Shown: one piece after another, positions 11,410-22,196 of the stretch
Layout of the letters: each line of letters starts with the position of its first letter
Numbering within the stretch: position 1 is the stretch's first letter
Assembly: GCA_025716855.1 (NCBI GenBank)
Contig: JAIXMQ010000023.1
Location: forward strand, 62,001 to 126,000
DNA from: Pilaira anomala
Lineage: Eukaryota > Mucoromycota > Mucoromycetes > Mucorales > Mucoraceae
Reading direction: 5' to 3'
DNA length: 64,000 nucleotides
The notes under the pieces: generated by a model
Told to the model about the DNA's origin: nothing
The model's input: the letters and a program-made list of their open reading frames with translations, nothing else
Database searches by the model: none
Made by a program: the position numbers and the translations under genes

Positions 11410-12381
11410 TTAAACGTTGTGAGATTGAACGTGTCCCTTTTCTAAATGATCCACACTTGAGTTTGAATCGGATGATTGATGGTGCATATGAGTCTTTTCA
11501 TTTTCATCCGTATTGCTAATCATTTCCATTTCATTCGTCTTGGGAAGACAATCACCAAGATAGAACACTGCATAAGTAACAAAACTAAAGAAAATCATAA
11601 GTGTATCAAATACATAGAAAGCCCATTCAGATCGTGCAATAGGTCCTGTGTAACCGTAAGCGTATTCAAGTACACGATAAATCGAACGAATATACAAGAA
11701 TCCCAATGTAATATAAAGACACAAGAACAATTTCTTCATAGGATTAGGGTTAGATTGGGTTCTGAACTGATACTTGGGACTACGATGAACATAGATAGAG
11801 ATACAAGCGAAACAAGCAAGGAAAAACAATTGAATAGCAAGACCAATTAATGTAATCGCTTGTCCTGTCTTCATAGCCTTAATAGAGGTCTGCATAGAAC
11901 TACCACCACCTTGTAATACAAAAGCCAAGATATCACTCGAGAAGAAAAACCAGGTAACAAATCGTGTACGAAGCCAGAACTTCTTGGATTTAACATTAGA
12001 TAATCGAATCACTTCTCCAATAGCCTTGTAATTCACCAGACATAATGCGTTAGGTGCTAAAAGTAAAAGTACTGTACTGCCAAGGAAACGACCCAAATCT
12101 GTATAATCTACTGCACACACAATTCGCATAGCATATCCTCCTACTTCCATTAATGCTGTGAAGGGTAAGATGTAAAGGAATCGTGAACTCTTTTTACGGT
12201 AGATATAATATGTGAAGCCAAGTGCGAATAAGGCGAATACCGCTAAACTGACAGAGGCAAGGGGAACGCTGGGAATTTTACCGTAAAATCTCAACACTTG
12301 ATTTACAGGTCCAGCGCCGGAAGATGAACCAACAACACCTGGAGGTGGGCCTCCAGCAGCAGCATTACCATATTTTTCCAT
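11410..12381 (-). CDS. RTA1-like seven-helix membrane protein
   Basis: An intronless gene encodes 323 residues. About seven hydrophobic helices begin near residue 40 (VPLASVSLAVFALFALGF). RTA1-family signatures are visible: an E-x-x-GYAMR stretch at the end of helix 2, LLLLAPNALCLVNY in helix 3, SDILAFVLQGGG in helix 4, and RSIYRVLEYAYG in helix 6. The N-terminus is Gly/Pro-rich and the C-terminal tail (about 50 residues) is hydrophilic, rich in His, Ser and acidic residues. The RTA1/Rsb1/Rta-like family is fungal; yeast members affect sphingoid long-chain base efflux, phospholipid asymmetry and resistance to toxic lipophilic compounds, so a plasma-membrane or ER role is inferred. The first ATG gives a normal family start. 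Upstream lies an AGT trinucleotide run. Confidence 0.9.
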   Translation of the reverse strand: MEKYGNAAAGGPPPGVVGSSSGAGPVNQVLRFYGKIPSVPLASVSLAVFALFALGFTYYIYRKKSSRFLYILPFTALMEVGGYAMRIVCAVDYTDLGRFLGSTVLLLLAPNALCLVNYKAIGEVIRLSNVKSKKFWLRTRFVTWFFFSSDILAFVLQGGGSSMQTSIKAMKTGQAITLIGLAIQLFFLACFACISIYVHRSPKYQFRTQSNPNPMKKLFLCLYITLGFLYIRSIYRVLEYAYGYTGPIARSEWAFYVFDTLMIFFSFVTYAVFYLGDCLPKTNEMEMISNTDENEKTHMHHQSSDSNSSVDHLEKGHVQSHNV

Positions 12382-14250
12382 TTTTTTATATGTAGATTCT
12401 ATTAAAGTAGTAGTAGTAGTAGTAGTAGTAGTAGATAAAAAAGAAATAAAAAAAAAACTTTTCCTAATTTTTTTTTCCTCTTCCTTTTATACAAAAATTA
12501 AAAAAATTTACTGGTCGCTTCGGTGTAACCAGAAAGGTTAAAGTATTCCATTTGTATTATAAACAGCGACTCATGGTATAACCCTCTTTTTTTTTATTCT
12601 GTAATGTTCGATCATCGGCCAAACTTGTCTTTTTGGGATTTTTTTCTCTTTATTATATTATTCTGTTTAGAGCGTATAGTAAAAAAAAAAGGGTGGGTTT
12701 CCATTCTTCTATTTTTATTTACAAAAAAAGTGATTTCAATCTATGCAGCTTTTTTTTTTTTTTTTTTGAATTAAATCAACAAATCAGAATAGAGAATAAG
12801 GAAATCGCACTCCAAAAGGAACCATATCGAGATTAAACAGCTATTGATTCGATCAATAGAATAGAAAACTCTTGAACCCTCTTTTTCACTCTTTGCTCTT
12901 TTTTCAAAATGATTTATTTAGCTTGAAAGGATTCTTTAATTTCTCTATGATAAAATTTTAAATTCTCACTTATCTCTCTCTAAAAAAAAAAAAACAGTAA
13001 TTCACTAAAAATCCCTCGTTACCGGATAAAATATTAAAAAATGCAATCATCATACCAACTACATTACACACACGTGGTATTTAAAAATATGTGTAAAGTT
13101 TTCAATCTGTTTATTTTTTCTTTTCTAGAATAATTTATTTCCCTGTCAAAAAAAATCTTATAGGTTAATTTTCACATTACTTTCAAAAGAGTTGTCATAA
13201 CCAATGAATGGCTCTTTATCCTTTTTTTTTTTAAAAAAAAAGAGGGGATAACAAGGTCTCTTCCTTTTTTTTTTACAGCGATCGATCGTTTCTGTTGGAA
13301 TTCGATACATATGATCAGTGAGTATACAAGGAATTATATTTTAAACAAGTAATCTATTGTATACCCAACTTTTGCATACAACTCAAAATCAGATAAACTA
13401 GGTTCAACGCACGTTCTAATCATGCCTAGAAAAGCTTTTTAAAAAAAAAGCCGATAATATACACAATGCAACCTGTACCTTTTTTTTTTATCTTTTTTTT
13501 TACGTATCTTATTTCTTAATAAAGAATCAATATCTTTCCTTCTATCATTTTCCAAATGCCAAGAGTGCTCTCTTTTAGGTGCTGCCGAAAAAAATCATGT
13601 AACACTTTTTTTTTTTGGTTGCTACTCTTTTGGTGGTACCTTCATTTATTTTATCGTTTGAATCGTGCCATATCGTCGATCGTTAAAAACTGTCACAATA
13701 TTTGATTATAAAATGAATAAATTAAACGGTATCTCTTTTTTTTTAAAGCCTTGCTGTTATAAGCATTATGCGTACATATATACGAGATAGAATAGCCATT
13801 TTTTTTTTTTATAGTTATCAGATTTTTTTTTTTTTACGCACAGATAATTTATATGACGTTATAAAAAAAAAAAGTAATAATTCGGATCCAATGCATAAAG
13901 ATATGTTCTCGATTTACACAGACAAAGAATTCGATTTAGAGTAAAATGGAAAATTCGACGGGAAAAAAAAAATGACATCAAGTAGAAGCAAGCAAAAGTT
14001 TTCTTATATTCCCAGATTTTAGTGGGTGTGGGGGGGGAACCTTTCCGTTTAAACGATTTTTTTTTTTAAAAAAAGATCCTTTTTGTTATTGGTTTAAAAT
14101 GAGGTTATAATGCTGCTTCTATATACATTACAGAAACAATCAAAGAACATACAGAATGTGCTGTATTATCAGTAGTTATCTTAAAAGGATAAAGTACTAT
14201 TCTTATGAGAAAGATTATAATTCATTCGCTTTATTAGCAATTATGGATAG

Positions 14251-14285
<35 letters not shown>

Positions 14286-14728
14286 CGCTATTCCTTGAAT
14301 TCTTCACCTTTTTCTTTACAAAAAAAAAAGATGATGGTATTATGAGCCTTCAAAGGTTAAACTTTACATAAGGTAGAATTTTGTTTTTGCATTAATTTTC
14401 TTCCTTTAGCCCTTACTAAACTCGGACATGCTTTTTTTTTACAGAATTGTTAATAAAGTCCTCCCCCTTTCTGACTTTTTTTTATTACTTTTTTTAGACA
14501 TTGACTTACGCAAGCCTTTTTCTGTATTTGGTCTTTGACTTTAATTATACAGTCAGTCCAGATCATATTTTCATGATAGAATCACATCGATAGTCATCTT
14601 ACACTACTTGCTGACCACACACTTATACTCTAAAAACGTAGCATCGCGAATATTTGACATTTTGAATTCAAAATCATATGAAAAAGACTTACATAGATAG
14701 AAATAATATATCTTGAGAGAGCGTGTGA
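12382..14728. other. Long AT-rich spacer with T/A-run palindromes
   Basis: About 2.3 kb without a supported gene. It contains many homopolymer runs, several of them T-runs followed directly by A-runs (near 13223, 14058 and 14250). A short G-run lies at 14031-14037. All ORFs are short and driven by homopolymers. It ends at the left boundary of the mobile element. Confidence 0.5.
12406..12434. repeat. AGT trinucleotide microsatellite
   Basis: Nearly ten uninterrupted AGT units lie about 25 bases upstream of the RTA1-like ATG, probably in its 5'UTR (read as ACT repeats on the transcribed strand). Confidence 0.9.
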
Positions 14729-14730
14729 TA

Positions 14731-14797
14731 CAGTCAAGCCTATGGAAATTGGCGTTTTCTTAAAAATAATTGGCCTAAAGTCAAAAATAAATGCCCA
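14731..14797 (+). repeat. Left terminal inverted repeat (67 bp)
   Basis: The sequence begins CAGTCAAGCCTATGG and ends AATAAATGCCCA. It matches the reverse complement of 21686-21752 at 66 of 67 positions; the single difference is at the tenth base (C here, T in the right copy). It is preceded by TA. Similarity stops sharply after GCCCA. Confidence 0.95.
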
Positions 14798-15097
14798 GGT
14801 ATGTATTCTCGTTCAATAATTACAAGATTAACAATATTATAAAATGACAGTAGACAAATAATAAACATACTTTGTAACGGTTATCAAATGTTCTTATTAT
14901 AAGTTCAAATGTACGGATTATATATAATACATCTTATGGTTGGTAAGTTGTATGTCTTCCTTTAGTGAATGTCATTAGTCATAACAATATATGTGTTTGC
15001 CATGAGACAGAAAAGATGACATCAATTAATTTAAAATATACAGTATTTATTTTAAAAAGAAATTATACAATGGTATATACTCATTTATGATTATTTA

Positions 15098-16762
15098 TTA
15101 TTGGCCAAATCTCAAAACACATCGGCGTGTGCTGTCTTGAGCTGTATCAATCATGGAATCCAAGCTCACTAGAGTTTTTTTGTATCTTTCTCCAATTATA
15201 TCGGGTTGCTTGGATTTTCTACAGAAGCTCCAGAAAACGTCACTGACCCCAAGGAGTTTTTTGATATTGATCATAGTAAAGAGAGAAGGTAAATCATCTA
15301 GGGATTGAGGAAATCGAAAGTGAGCAATTTCAATAAAGGTATATATGCCCTTGGCAGTTAATTGTTGAAGGTAAAAAATGATATTGAAACCATGGATTTG
15401 AAAGGCAAGAGCACCATCAAGCTTATTTATATCAATGGCATTTTTAGTGAATATTGCCAAACGAAGCGTGTCCAGACATAATGACTTACTACAAGAACCT
15501 TGTAGGGGTTTAGCCTCGCCATAACCAACACTATTTCCAAATGACATCTGTTGTTTTTCACTAATTACTGCATCGGGTCGATTTTTCCCTTTTTCCATAG
15601 GGATAGCATTAGTCCAGCGAAGATGAATGAGCCGGTCAGGATCGCTTATAAGGCAACACAATAGGGGGTCGAAGTACGTACTCCACAACTCGCTTTCACT
15701 AATTTGTTTGTAGTCATTTAAAGGTCTTGTTGGGAGTTTTTGAATCCTTAACTCGAAGCCCCACAAAAAAAGTCAGTAAAATCATAATTTTTATAAAGTC
15801 AATCAAACTTACAGATTATTAATACCATATAGAAGCCGTTTTTGACCATAATTCATCTGAGAAGCCAGAACTGTAAACTCTAGAATTGCTTGTTCTCTTG
15901 TTTTTTTTGCTAAGCTGAGATCCGTAAGAGTATTGGTGATTGTCATAAAATGGTTCGAGGGAAAGTCAAGGCTATGGTTTATTATCTTTTGTTCAAGAGA
16001 AGCCGTTAGTTGCTGCAGTGTTTCCAAAGTAAAAACCTTTTCTGCAATCTCACTATGTTGGTCTTTGCAAAGAAAAAGAATGTGGGTCAAAGATGCGAGT
16101 TCATGCACGTATGATTCCACTGGTAGAGTCTTGTGTTTCACGAGCATTTCGCTAGTAGCGGCTTGGTATTTGTGGAATAAATAGCTAATATTGATATCCT
16201 TGAACATCCATGGATTTTCGTTTGTATCTTCGTCATCTAAAAAATTATTCATTACACTGATTAAGTAGTCCTTCACTTCAATTGACATGGTATTATTAAG
16301 ACTTGTTGGTTCAGCGGGAGCAGAAGAATCATCAGAGATATCAGAAGCAGAGGCCTCTGGAACAGAAGAATTACGAGCAGAATTGGTACTAGACGCCCCG
16401 TTACTTGCAGCAGTGGTTTGTAGAGATTTAAGTCGTTGTTCAGTCACAATGTCGATAATCTCGCTGCAACCCAATTCAGTTTTAAGTAAGGTATTAGACT
16501 GTGATCGCGTAGACCAGAATCGTAAATAGTCAGCACTTGAGGTCCAGTTCTTGTAATCATCGCGAATCTTTGTATCCGTTACGCTTTTTGACTTGAAGTA
16601 TTCACTTAAGATATTACCAAAACGCTGCTGGGCCTGGTTTCTGTCAAGACAATCCCACTTTTCAATAAATTCTTTGAACGACAAGTGATTAGAACGATCA
16701 AGACACCATTGAGCATCTTCCGGAATCTTCTTGAACAGCTTTACTTTCTTTTTTGGCGGCAT
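15098..16762 (-). CDS. Transposon-borne PD-(D/E)XK nuclease-like protein
   Basis: Two exons (16762-15813 and 15746-15098) join in phase to 532 residues with no disruption. The N-terminus MPPKKKVKLFKK is a likely nuclear localisation signal. A central Ser/Ala-rich linker (about residues 118-155) separates an N-terminal helical part from a C-terminal domain. In that domain E336, then RPDA (D375) and GYGEAK (E394, K396) are spaced like the E...D...ExK active site of the PD-(D/E)XK nuclease fold; further motifs are YFDPLL, LRWTN, CLDTLRLAIF and FQIHGFNI. Similar hypothetical proteins with ELxxxYFDPLL...RPDA...GE(V/A)K are, as I recall, widespread in Mucorales, but I cannot check this. It sits 300 bp inside the left terminal repeat, read outward. 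Nuclease activity is inferred from motifs only. Confidence 0.8.
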
Positions 16763-18132
16763 TGCTGGATGTTTTTGGAATAAAGTTTATACTTATACCT
16801 TCACTTTTGAATACAACTTTAGCATCCACTGATAATCCGCTGATAAAACCAGTTTATTTGATACTGACCATTTTTTTTTTTTTTTTTTTTTTATAAAAAA
16901 ATAAAATATTAGTCACATGAGCGGTTGTAATGAATATGAAGTCACTCTCTTCCAAAGTCAGCCCACTCTTTTTCATGTACGTTAATTACCTTGGCCTTGC
17001 CACTTATGCACAATGACTGATCACAAGAACAATAACTATTACTATCAACTTGACACTTTAGGTTATATATGAAACACAACTATGAATTACTATAAATACC
17101 ATCTCATTTTCTATGAAATAAAATACAATCATTTATTATTATATATTCTTAACAGTCCCATTTATCCTAAATATTACAGCGGTGGGGCTAGAACGGTAAT
17201 TAAATAAAAGTTAGATATATTTCCTCTCCTCTTACAAAAGGGTAGTAAAATCACGGATGATTTTTATCCGGATTTATAAAAAGCATAAACAATCACATTG
17301 TCACGTGAATAAGGTTTTATAATTTTTGCATGAAATACACCAATATGCAGGAGAAATACTTTATAATTTGATTACATGATATGTTTATTGAGAAGAAACG
17401 TTTTAAAAATAGAATAAGAAACATAATATAAAAAAATAAAATAAAAAATGTAAAGAGAAACGAGAATAAGAAAGACTAAAAAAAAAAAAAAAATCGAAAG
17501 ATAAAAAAAAAAAAAAATCCGAAAGGTGGATACTTGCCCAGCTATCCTTGATTTCATCATCTCTAGAGAAATCTTATCCATAAATAATATAAATAACTCA
17601 ATAGTACAGTTACCATATCCCCGGAGAAACAGTCTTCGTGATTGATCCGGGTTAATACTAAAACTTGAGATGTTTCAGACAAAATCTCTTATCAATGACG
17701 ACGCTCCAAGAGTCGCTTCCTTTTTTTTTGCTTCAAGTTAACAGCATCAGTAGTATACATCTTGTATGAAGTTATTAATATATTATCATAAACCTTTCTC
17801 GTTATGTAAATTTATGTCATCAAAGGAAACGAATGGAAGAACAGCATTCCATAATAACTCGAAATTAGCATCGATGAAACAGGAGTTGCTACGGTTGGGC
17901 CCAATAGCTAAAAACATGTTTGGATGGCTTCGTGGTAGTATGAGTTACATCAAGATTATACAATTCAAGATATTTTTTGTATTCGGAAATGCGTACAACA
18001 TTTTTCTTCTACGAATATCTTTTTTCTCGATCCATCCTTCAGCTACATATTCTTTTAGAATAGAGTCAGCATCAAACTCATAATCTTTATCTTTATCTTC
18101 TTTTTTATCTTCTTCTTTCTTTTCTACTCTCT
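16763..18132. other. Element interior, degraded sequence
   Basis: This lies between the nuclease-like gene and the decayed transposase. It holds a 22-base T-run near 16871, A-runs near 17480-17516, and short ORFs on both strands (17372-17581 minus, 17766-18083 plus) that do not resemble known proteins. On the minus strand around 17590-17690 there is a stretch open for about 40 codons that may be a coding relic. The promoter of the nuclease-like gene should be near 16770-16900. Confidence 0.45.
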
Positions 18133-20278
18133 TTACTTCTTTCTATCATCCTTATCATCTTTATTATCCAAATTAATTTCTAAAGACCTTTGGATGGCGA
18201 GATAGTCATCATTGTCTTCGTGATCTACGTCTGTTTTATCTTCAATCATCTTTCTTTCGTCACTACCCTGCTTTTTATTTTGGAAAGCAGTAACGTAATC
18301 ACAGGTACCATTTCCAAGTATTTCGACCGGGTCATCGACAACAAAACCTAAAGTAAAAATGTATAAAAGATTAAAAACACGCACTCTGATATTAATCTTT
18401 TTATAGGACAGGTTAATTTAATTGACATTCCTCCGAGTACTTCAAGCACAACGCTATTATGACTTTTGAATAAATCTAATCGCTCATCAACAATTTCAAC
18501 AGTAGTATTTTCATTATCACTCTGAGAATCACTCTCATTTTTTTTTGCTTTGGTAACTCTATTTCAAAAAATTTATCGATATCATCATCAATCAAACTAC
18601 CCCCTTCCTTTGGTTTTTTCGTGATGCTGAACATATCAACAAAATCAGTATCGTAGGTGTTTAATACCTCACTGGAATTTTCTTCTTTTATTTGGTTATT
18701 CTTCGAACAATGTTTTAGTGGTATCAGGAGCTCTACCATCATTGTCATCGTCCTTTCTTGATTTACGTTTTTTATTGCCGTAACAAGGGGCAATACCTTT
18801 GGTGTAAATACTATTCAACACGCATCCTTATCTTCTACAAACTTGTAAAAGCAAACGAAGGCTAGTTGTAAGTGGCTCCTTTGTTGGTATCAAGCGATAC
18901 AAGGCGCTATGGTATGACTCAATTGCATTGGAGGTTCAAGAGTCATCCTGTCTTAAAGACTCTTTCATCAAGAATCTACAATTTAATATAGTACTGAAAT
19001 ACTTAGCTGAATCCACCATTGCACCCAGCGACGTGAATTGGGGAATTCTCTAAGTATGTTTTGAACTGTATCATCAAATATGACGTCTACAGTAGTTCTT
19101 TGCATATTGTAAGTCAAATTTAAAAAACGCTGGGCTTTTTCAGGAGATACAACAGCATGGTTGGATACGATTCGTTGGACTGATTGTTTCCAATGCATGT
19201 AACATCCTATTAAGAAAGACATGGCTTGTGCTTTGCTAAAGCCAAAAGAAATCAAAAAACCTTCATGTTGCGCCATTGAGAAGTCCATTATCATAACAAG
19301 AAAAGATTCTGGCTTAATGGAAAATTTAGCAAATAAAGCCTCAAAATACTGTGTGAATCTCTCCGTTGTCAAACTTTTAATTACAGCTTGAAAGATTACT
19401 ACATGTCTTTGCATTACAGTAGAACATAAATAGTACCCATCACGAACAGCTTTGTAAGCAACATCAGTTATCATAGGGTGAGTTTCAAACGGAAGCTTAC
19501 TCATTGTCATCATTGGTGCAGAGAATGTTAAACAAAACTTAGACGAAACTAGTTCTGCAGAATTAAAAAAATTAGGAAACTCATCTTCAATTTTAGTGAA
19601 TTCCTCGAACAAGTCGTTGGTTCGAATGTTTAATCCATTTCTAATTCTTGATGCTCTTAACTCATGTTTAACACGATCCATGTTAATAAGAACATCAATA
19701 TCTTCATCGGGTGTCACATTTTTACCTTCAGCAATACAGGTAAGGCCAGAGTTAGCAGTAATTGCGTGATGCGACTTAACTAATTCGTCTACCTTTTCCA
19801 GCTGATCTTGCGTCAAATGTTTTTGGGAATACGAACCATGATCATGAAATATCCCTTTGCTTTTGTTGATGATATGAGTCATGGTGCAATCCATTCGTTT
19901 GAAACTGAAGTAAAAAACGGCTTTTACTTTGCACTTAGTCCATGCTACAAGCTCTTGACAAATAAGACATTTTCTAGTCTTGGTTAATTCTTCTTTGGTA
20001 GGAGGTCTTGTATCGACTTTGTATAAAGTACAGAAGCTGTTCATACATTGAAGAGCCCCTTGACAGGTCTTAACAACACGGTAATCTTTTCTATGCTCAC
20101 CTTCTTTCAAGTTGGTCTTCTTTGCGTTGACATGATAAGAGTTATCCACGCTCATTGCCCAACCAATGTTCAAGTCATGATCGACAAACTTTTCGTCATC
20201 GTAAGAAAAATGAGCAGGGAAAATCTCAACTTTAGTTTCGATAGGAAATTGAGTAACGAAAAAGGTTAATTTAGACAT
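18133..20278 (-). pseudogene. Broken MULE-type transposase
   Basis: An open part (20278-18983) encodes 431 residues. It has a Cys/His-containing N-terminal region, then the MULE transposase core: a first Asp in MITDVAYKAVRDGYYLC, a second Asp in VMIMDFSMAQHEGF, and the C-x2-H motif in GCYMHWKQSVQRI. The ORF ends at a premature TAA. The expected third catalytic residue, in TSNAIESYHSALYRL, lies downstream in another frame at about 18918-18935, immediately after an in-frame TGA (18936-18938). Further downstream, phrases such as KKRKSRKDDDNDGRAPDTT and an acidic tail (18793-18133) appear in shifted frames, broken by stops. The gene therefore has at least one frameshift and two stops and cannot make an active DDE transposase. 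Mutator-like assignment rests on motif spacing; a KDZ-type relative is the alternative. Confidence 0.75.
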
Positions 20279-20509
20279 TGTAAAAATAAAAAGGTAACTT
20301 TATTTTTTCTACCTCCTTTTTTACTACTCTTTTACCCAGCACCCTTTGACGTCACTTTTGAAACAAAATAATTCGTCTTTTTACTGATTAACGAGATTTT
20401 TTTTTGACAAAATAACGTTTTTGTCATACAAAGGATATCTCATTTTTGAAGATGTAAATGAGGTAAAAGGTATAAAAATAATGTTCATCTGGAAGGCGGT
20501 GTGGACTTG

Positions 20510-20782
20510 CAGGTGGTTAGTAGCCAGAGAAGGCTTGCTAGAGGAAACCTTGGTTTCTTCGTGTAAGATTGGAGGCGAATTCTCCTTGTCACTGGTGCGA
20601 TGAATGGTTCTTGGATGTACATGCATTGGGTTTCTTCTGCACACGTGTAGAAGTTGCAATGGGAGTAGTAGTCAGAGAAATTCTTGCTAGAAAAAACTCT
20701 TGTTTTTTCGTGTAAGTTTGGAGACAAACCTCTCGACGTTACCAATGTTATGACGATCTGTGTTCATCATCCATTTGGGTTT
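20510..20782. repeat. 273-bp direct repeat, copy 1
   Basis: Copy 1 of a tandem pair, almost identical to 20801-21073 (one T/C difference noticed), with an 18-base spacer between them. Each copy itself holds two diverged half-units of about 140 bases, both containing a TTGCTAGA stretch followed by TTCTTCGTGTAAG or TTTTTCGTGTAAG and then TTGGAG. ORFs across it on the minus strand repeat too, but nothing suggests they are translated. Confidence 0.92.
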
Positions 20783-20800
20783 GCTTCACACAGGGAGTTA

Positions 20801-21073
20801 CAGGTGGTTAGTAGCCAGAGAAGGCTTGCTAGAGGAAACCTTGGTTTCTTCGTGTAAGATTGGAGGCGAATTCCCCTTGTCACTGGTGCGATGAATGGTT
20901 CTTGGATGTACATGCATTGGGTTTCTTCTGCACACGTGTAGAAGTTGCAATGGGAGTAGTAGTCAGAGAAATTCTTGCTAGAAAAAACTCTTGTTTTTTC
21001 GTGTAAGTTTGGAGACAAACCTCTCGACGTTACCAATGTTATGACGATCTGTGTTCATCATCCATTTGGGTTT
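20801..21073. repeat. 273-bp direct repeat, copy 2
   Basis: Second copy, 291 bases downstream of the first. The high identity of the 273-bp copies against the divergence of their internal half-units shows two duplication rounds: an old one of about 140 bases and a recent one of about 290 bases. Confidence 0.92.
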
Positions 21074-21315
21074 CTCCCTTGCTACATTTGAACATACATT
21101 AATTATTAGATTTGTTACTAATTACACTTTTTCTCTCACCACATCCCACTTGGTTCAACCTCCATCCTAATCCTATTCAAAATCCTAATACGATGGTCAT
21201 CCAATATGATGAAAACCGAAGTACCTACAAAGCCGAATACTGTCAATTAGTGGAACTTGTATTGATATCATAGTAATGTTAATCCTCGCCCTCTATTCGC
21301 TTTATCGTTAATCCT

Positions 21316-21531
21316 GTAATTATTGAACGAGAATACATACCTGTATATCTCTCATTCTATTCACCTGAGCTCAAACTTGTTGGACAGTTTCGGAAAGCTT
21401 TGAAAAATAGAGTCAGAAGAAGCAAGTTGACTGAATTGGAAGCTCCTGGCTCAAGGGGCGTTGAAGGAAGTGAAGATGTTTCAGCTGAACATTTGCAGTT
21501 TCATTTAGCATTTCATAAAGCATTTTCCTGA
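21316..21531 (+). pseudogene. Relic of a Tc1/mariner (IS630-type) transposase C-terminus
   Basis: The frame reads YIPVYLSFYSPELKLVGQF followed by RKALKNRVRR, KLTELEAPGSRGVEG and SEDVSAEHLQFH. This is a decayed form of the Tc1-family block PPYSPELNPIEQFWxxLK plus the conserved basic and helical tail. The upstream part of the catalytic domain shows stops and frameshifts and is not recoverable by eye. The relic ends at a TGA, with more tail-like residues in another frame, 155 bases before the right terminal repeat. That is where a Tc1 transposase gene normally ends. Confidence 0.8.
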
Positions 21532-21685
21532 ACACTTTAACGAAGAACCTTTGTAACTTATTTGACCAGAAATTAGTCAAAGTTGCCTCAAAAGTCCGGC
21601 CAAACTAGTCTCCTTTGTATGGACAATTTAGTTTAGACAAACTACCAAAAATAATTAAATATTGTGATAATTTTTCTTTCGAAAG

Positions 21686-21752
21686 TGGGCATTTATTTTT
21701 GACTTTAGGCCAATTATTTTTAAGAAAACGCCAATTTCCATAAGCTTGACTG
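21686..21752 (-). repeat. Right terminal inverted repeat (67 bp)
   Basis: Reverse complement of the left repeat, 66 of 67 identical, followed by TA at 21753-21754. Similarity to the left end stops at TGGGC; the inner flanks are unrelated. Confidence 0.95.
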
Positions 21753-21754
21753 TA

Positions 21755-22196
21755 CCTTATTAGCAGCACGTTTTTTTTTTGTCAACTGAGAAAAATGATG
21801 GGGGTGGCGCCATATTGATATTTTACTTGATTAAGAATTTGTATGATTCATAACAACTCTTCTTTTCTTTTTTGGATTTAAATCATTGGTTTATTAAACG
21901 TCAAAAGAAACATTTTTCATTAAACATAAAAAAATGACCGATGTTATTGCCGTTCAGGAGGGAGGAAAGAATTAATGTGTCAACATAAGCGTTGTATGTA
22001 GAGTATTTATACATGATCTACCACAAACAGACGTTATTTCCTTAAAAAGAAATCTCTCATTCTTCTATATACGCATTACATGTAATATCTAGTTTTAATA
22101 CTTTATGAAAACAACAAGTTCTAAATTACATTTTTATAAATATTTTCGATAAATAAAAATTACATGATATGTACATGAATTTTATTTATTTATTTT
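21755..22196. other. Spacer between the element and RAD9
   Basis: About 440 bases of A/T-rich sequence with the short motif GGTGGCGCCATATTG near 21804. It forms the 3' flank of RAD9. A 13-codon frame starting with ATGACCGATG near 21934 is too short to call. Confidence 0.4.

Larger units (their letters stand above)
14731..21752. mobile_element. 7.0-kb TIR-bounded Tc1/mariner-type (composite) transposon
   Basis: Two 67-bp inverted repeats, identical except at one base, bound a 7,022-bp segment, and each end abuts a TA dinucleotide (14729-14730 and 21753-21754). The termini read CAGTCAAGC..., typical of the IS630/Tc1/mariner superfamily, which inserts at TA. A degraded Tc1-type transposase C-terminus lies 155 bases inside the right repeat, in the orientation expected for the parent element. 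Between the ends are an intact two-exon gene for a nuclease-like protein, a broken MULE-type transposase and a nested direct repeat. The best reading is a Tc1-type element that was invaded by, or captured, other elements. Near-identical ends mean either recent mobility or recent gene conversion. Confidence 0.85.

Noticed and set aside
20381..21036. Repeated minus-strand ORFs (MVTSRGLSPNL...) in the 273-bp repeats
   Set aside because: They reflect tandem duplication of non-coding sequence; no start context or homology, and the frames differ outside the shared unit.
21934..21975. 13-codon frame starting ATGACCGATG between the element and RAD9
   Set aside because: Too short, with no upstream exon or conservation evidence.
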